DNA of 24,328 bases from JBQCHF01 sp051953655 (GTDB taxonomy: Bacteria; Actinomycetota; Actinomycetes; Motilibacterales; Motilibacteraceae): NCBI GenBank assembly GCA_051953655.1, contig JBQCIO010000323.1, positions 1 to 24,328 of the forward strand. Direction: 5' to 3'. The position numbers were made by a program, and so were the translations under genes. Below, in pieces: positions 24,240 to 24,328 of the stretch. Positions within the stretch are counted from its first letter, which is position 1, and each line of letters starts with the position of its first letter. The notes beneath the pieces are model-generated. The model was not told where the DNA came from. It ran no database searches and saw only the letters and a list, made by a program, of their open reading frames with translations.

Positions 24240-24328
24240 TGGCTGCACGGTTGAGTCTGGCTGAGCGTGAGGAGATCGCGCTGGGTCGGGCGGCGGATTT
24301 GTCCATTCGGAAGATCGCCGCACTGATC
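24239..24328 (+). CDS. IS30-family transposase, N-terminal 30 codons
   Basis: From GTG 24239 the frame reads VAARLSLAEREEIALGRAAD and then LSIRKIAALI to the window end. This is the N-terminal helix-turn-helix of IS30 transposases (family form 'RLSLxEREEIxxGxAxGxSxRxIAxxL'), which binds the terminal inverted repeats. The DDE catalytic core lies beyond the window. GGAGG eight bases upstream supports the start. Whether the gene is intact cannot be told. Confidence 0.82.
   Translation, partial: MAARLSLAEREEIALGRAADLSIRKIAALI

Larger units (their letters stand above)
24191..24328 (+). mobile_element. Left end of an IS30-family insertion sequence (runs off the window)
   Basis: The transposase N-terminus at 24239 identifies the family. 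The preceding sequence around 24193–24217, CTAGCGGTGGATGCAACACC (24198–24217), looks like an IS30-type terminal inverted repeat, but the right end is outside the window, so the exact boundary and target duplication cannot be read. Confidence 0.6.

Overview
The window is very GC-rich throughout (roughly three quarters G+C by eye). Gene content (split carotenoid genes, a DinB/DUF664 protein, an assimilatory nitrate/nitrite operon with a HemD–winged-helix fusion, GTG starts and stop/start overlaps) points to an actinobacterium. The combination of CruF, a CruG-like glycosyltransferase, a CrtD-like desaturase and a CrtA-like oxygenase suggests a pigmented soil or rock organism such as the Geodermatophilaceae (Blastococcus, Geodermatophilus, Modestobacter). 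That family assignment is inference; no rRNA or marker gene is present.

Left part (1–4806): the 3' end of a DUF559-type nuclease-like gene faces a two-gene carotenoid operon on the minus strand (GGPP synthase then phytoene desaturase crtI). A 102-bp nested palindrome lies between them. Divergent from the GGPP synthase is metF, followed 4 bp later by a CDP-alcohol phosphatidyltransferase and a strong 14-bp stem hairpin.

Middle part (4901–14812): seven plus-strand genes form one assimilatory nitrate operon. They are a NarK-type transporter, a molybdopterin nitrate reductase, an FAD/[2Fe-2S] electron-transfer protein, NirB, NirD, a HemD domain fused to an OmpR/PhoB-type winged helix, and a CbiX-like sirohydrochlorin chelatase. 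Almost every junction is a 4-bp ATGA/GTGA-type overlap. The set covers nitrate uptake, two-electron reduction to nitrite, six-electron reduction to ammonium, and part of the supply of the siroheme cofactor.

Housekeeping and scarred stretch (14799–17007): a YjbR protein, a SAM methyltransferase and a DinB protein. There are also two decay products: a copied DinB C-terminus near 15244–15270, and a VOC gene that has lost its 5' half just before a 44-codon orphan reading frame.

Right part (17004–23765): nine codirectional minus-strand genes in transcription order: YbaK-type deacylase, alpha/beta hydrolase, CrtA-like oxygenase, CruF hydratase, CruG-like glycosyltransferase, a DHFR/RibD-like protein, a VOC protein, a CrtD-like desaturase and the 44-codon frame. 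The carotenoid genes together predict a hydroxylated, desaturated, ketolated and glycosylated C40 carotenoid made from the lycopene supplied by the left-hand operon. No phytoene synthase (crtB) or lycopene cyclase is visible. About 470 bp without a recognisable gene follow, and the window ends inside the first 30 codons of an IS30-family transposase.
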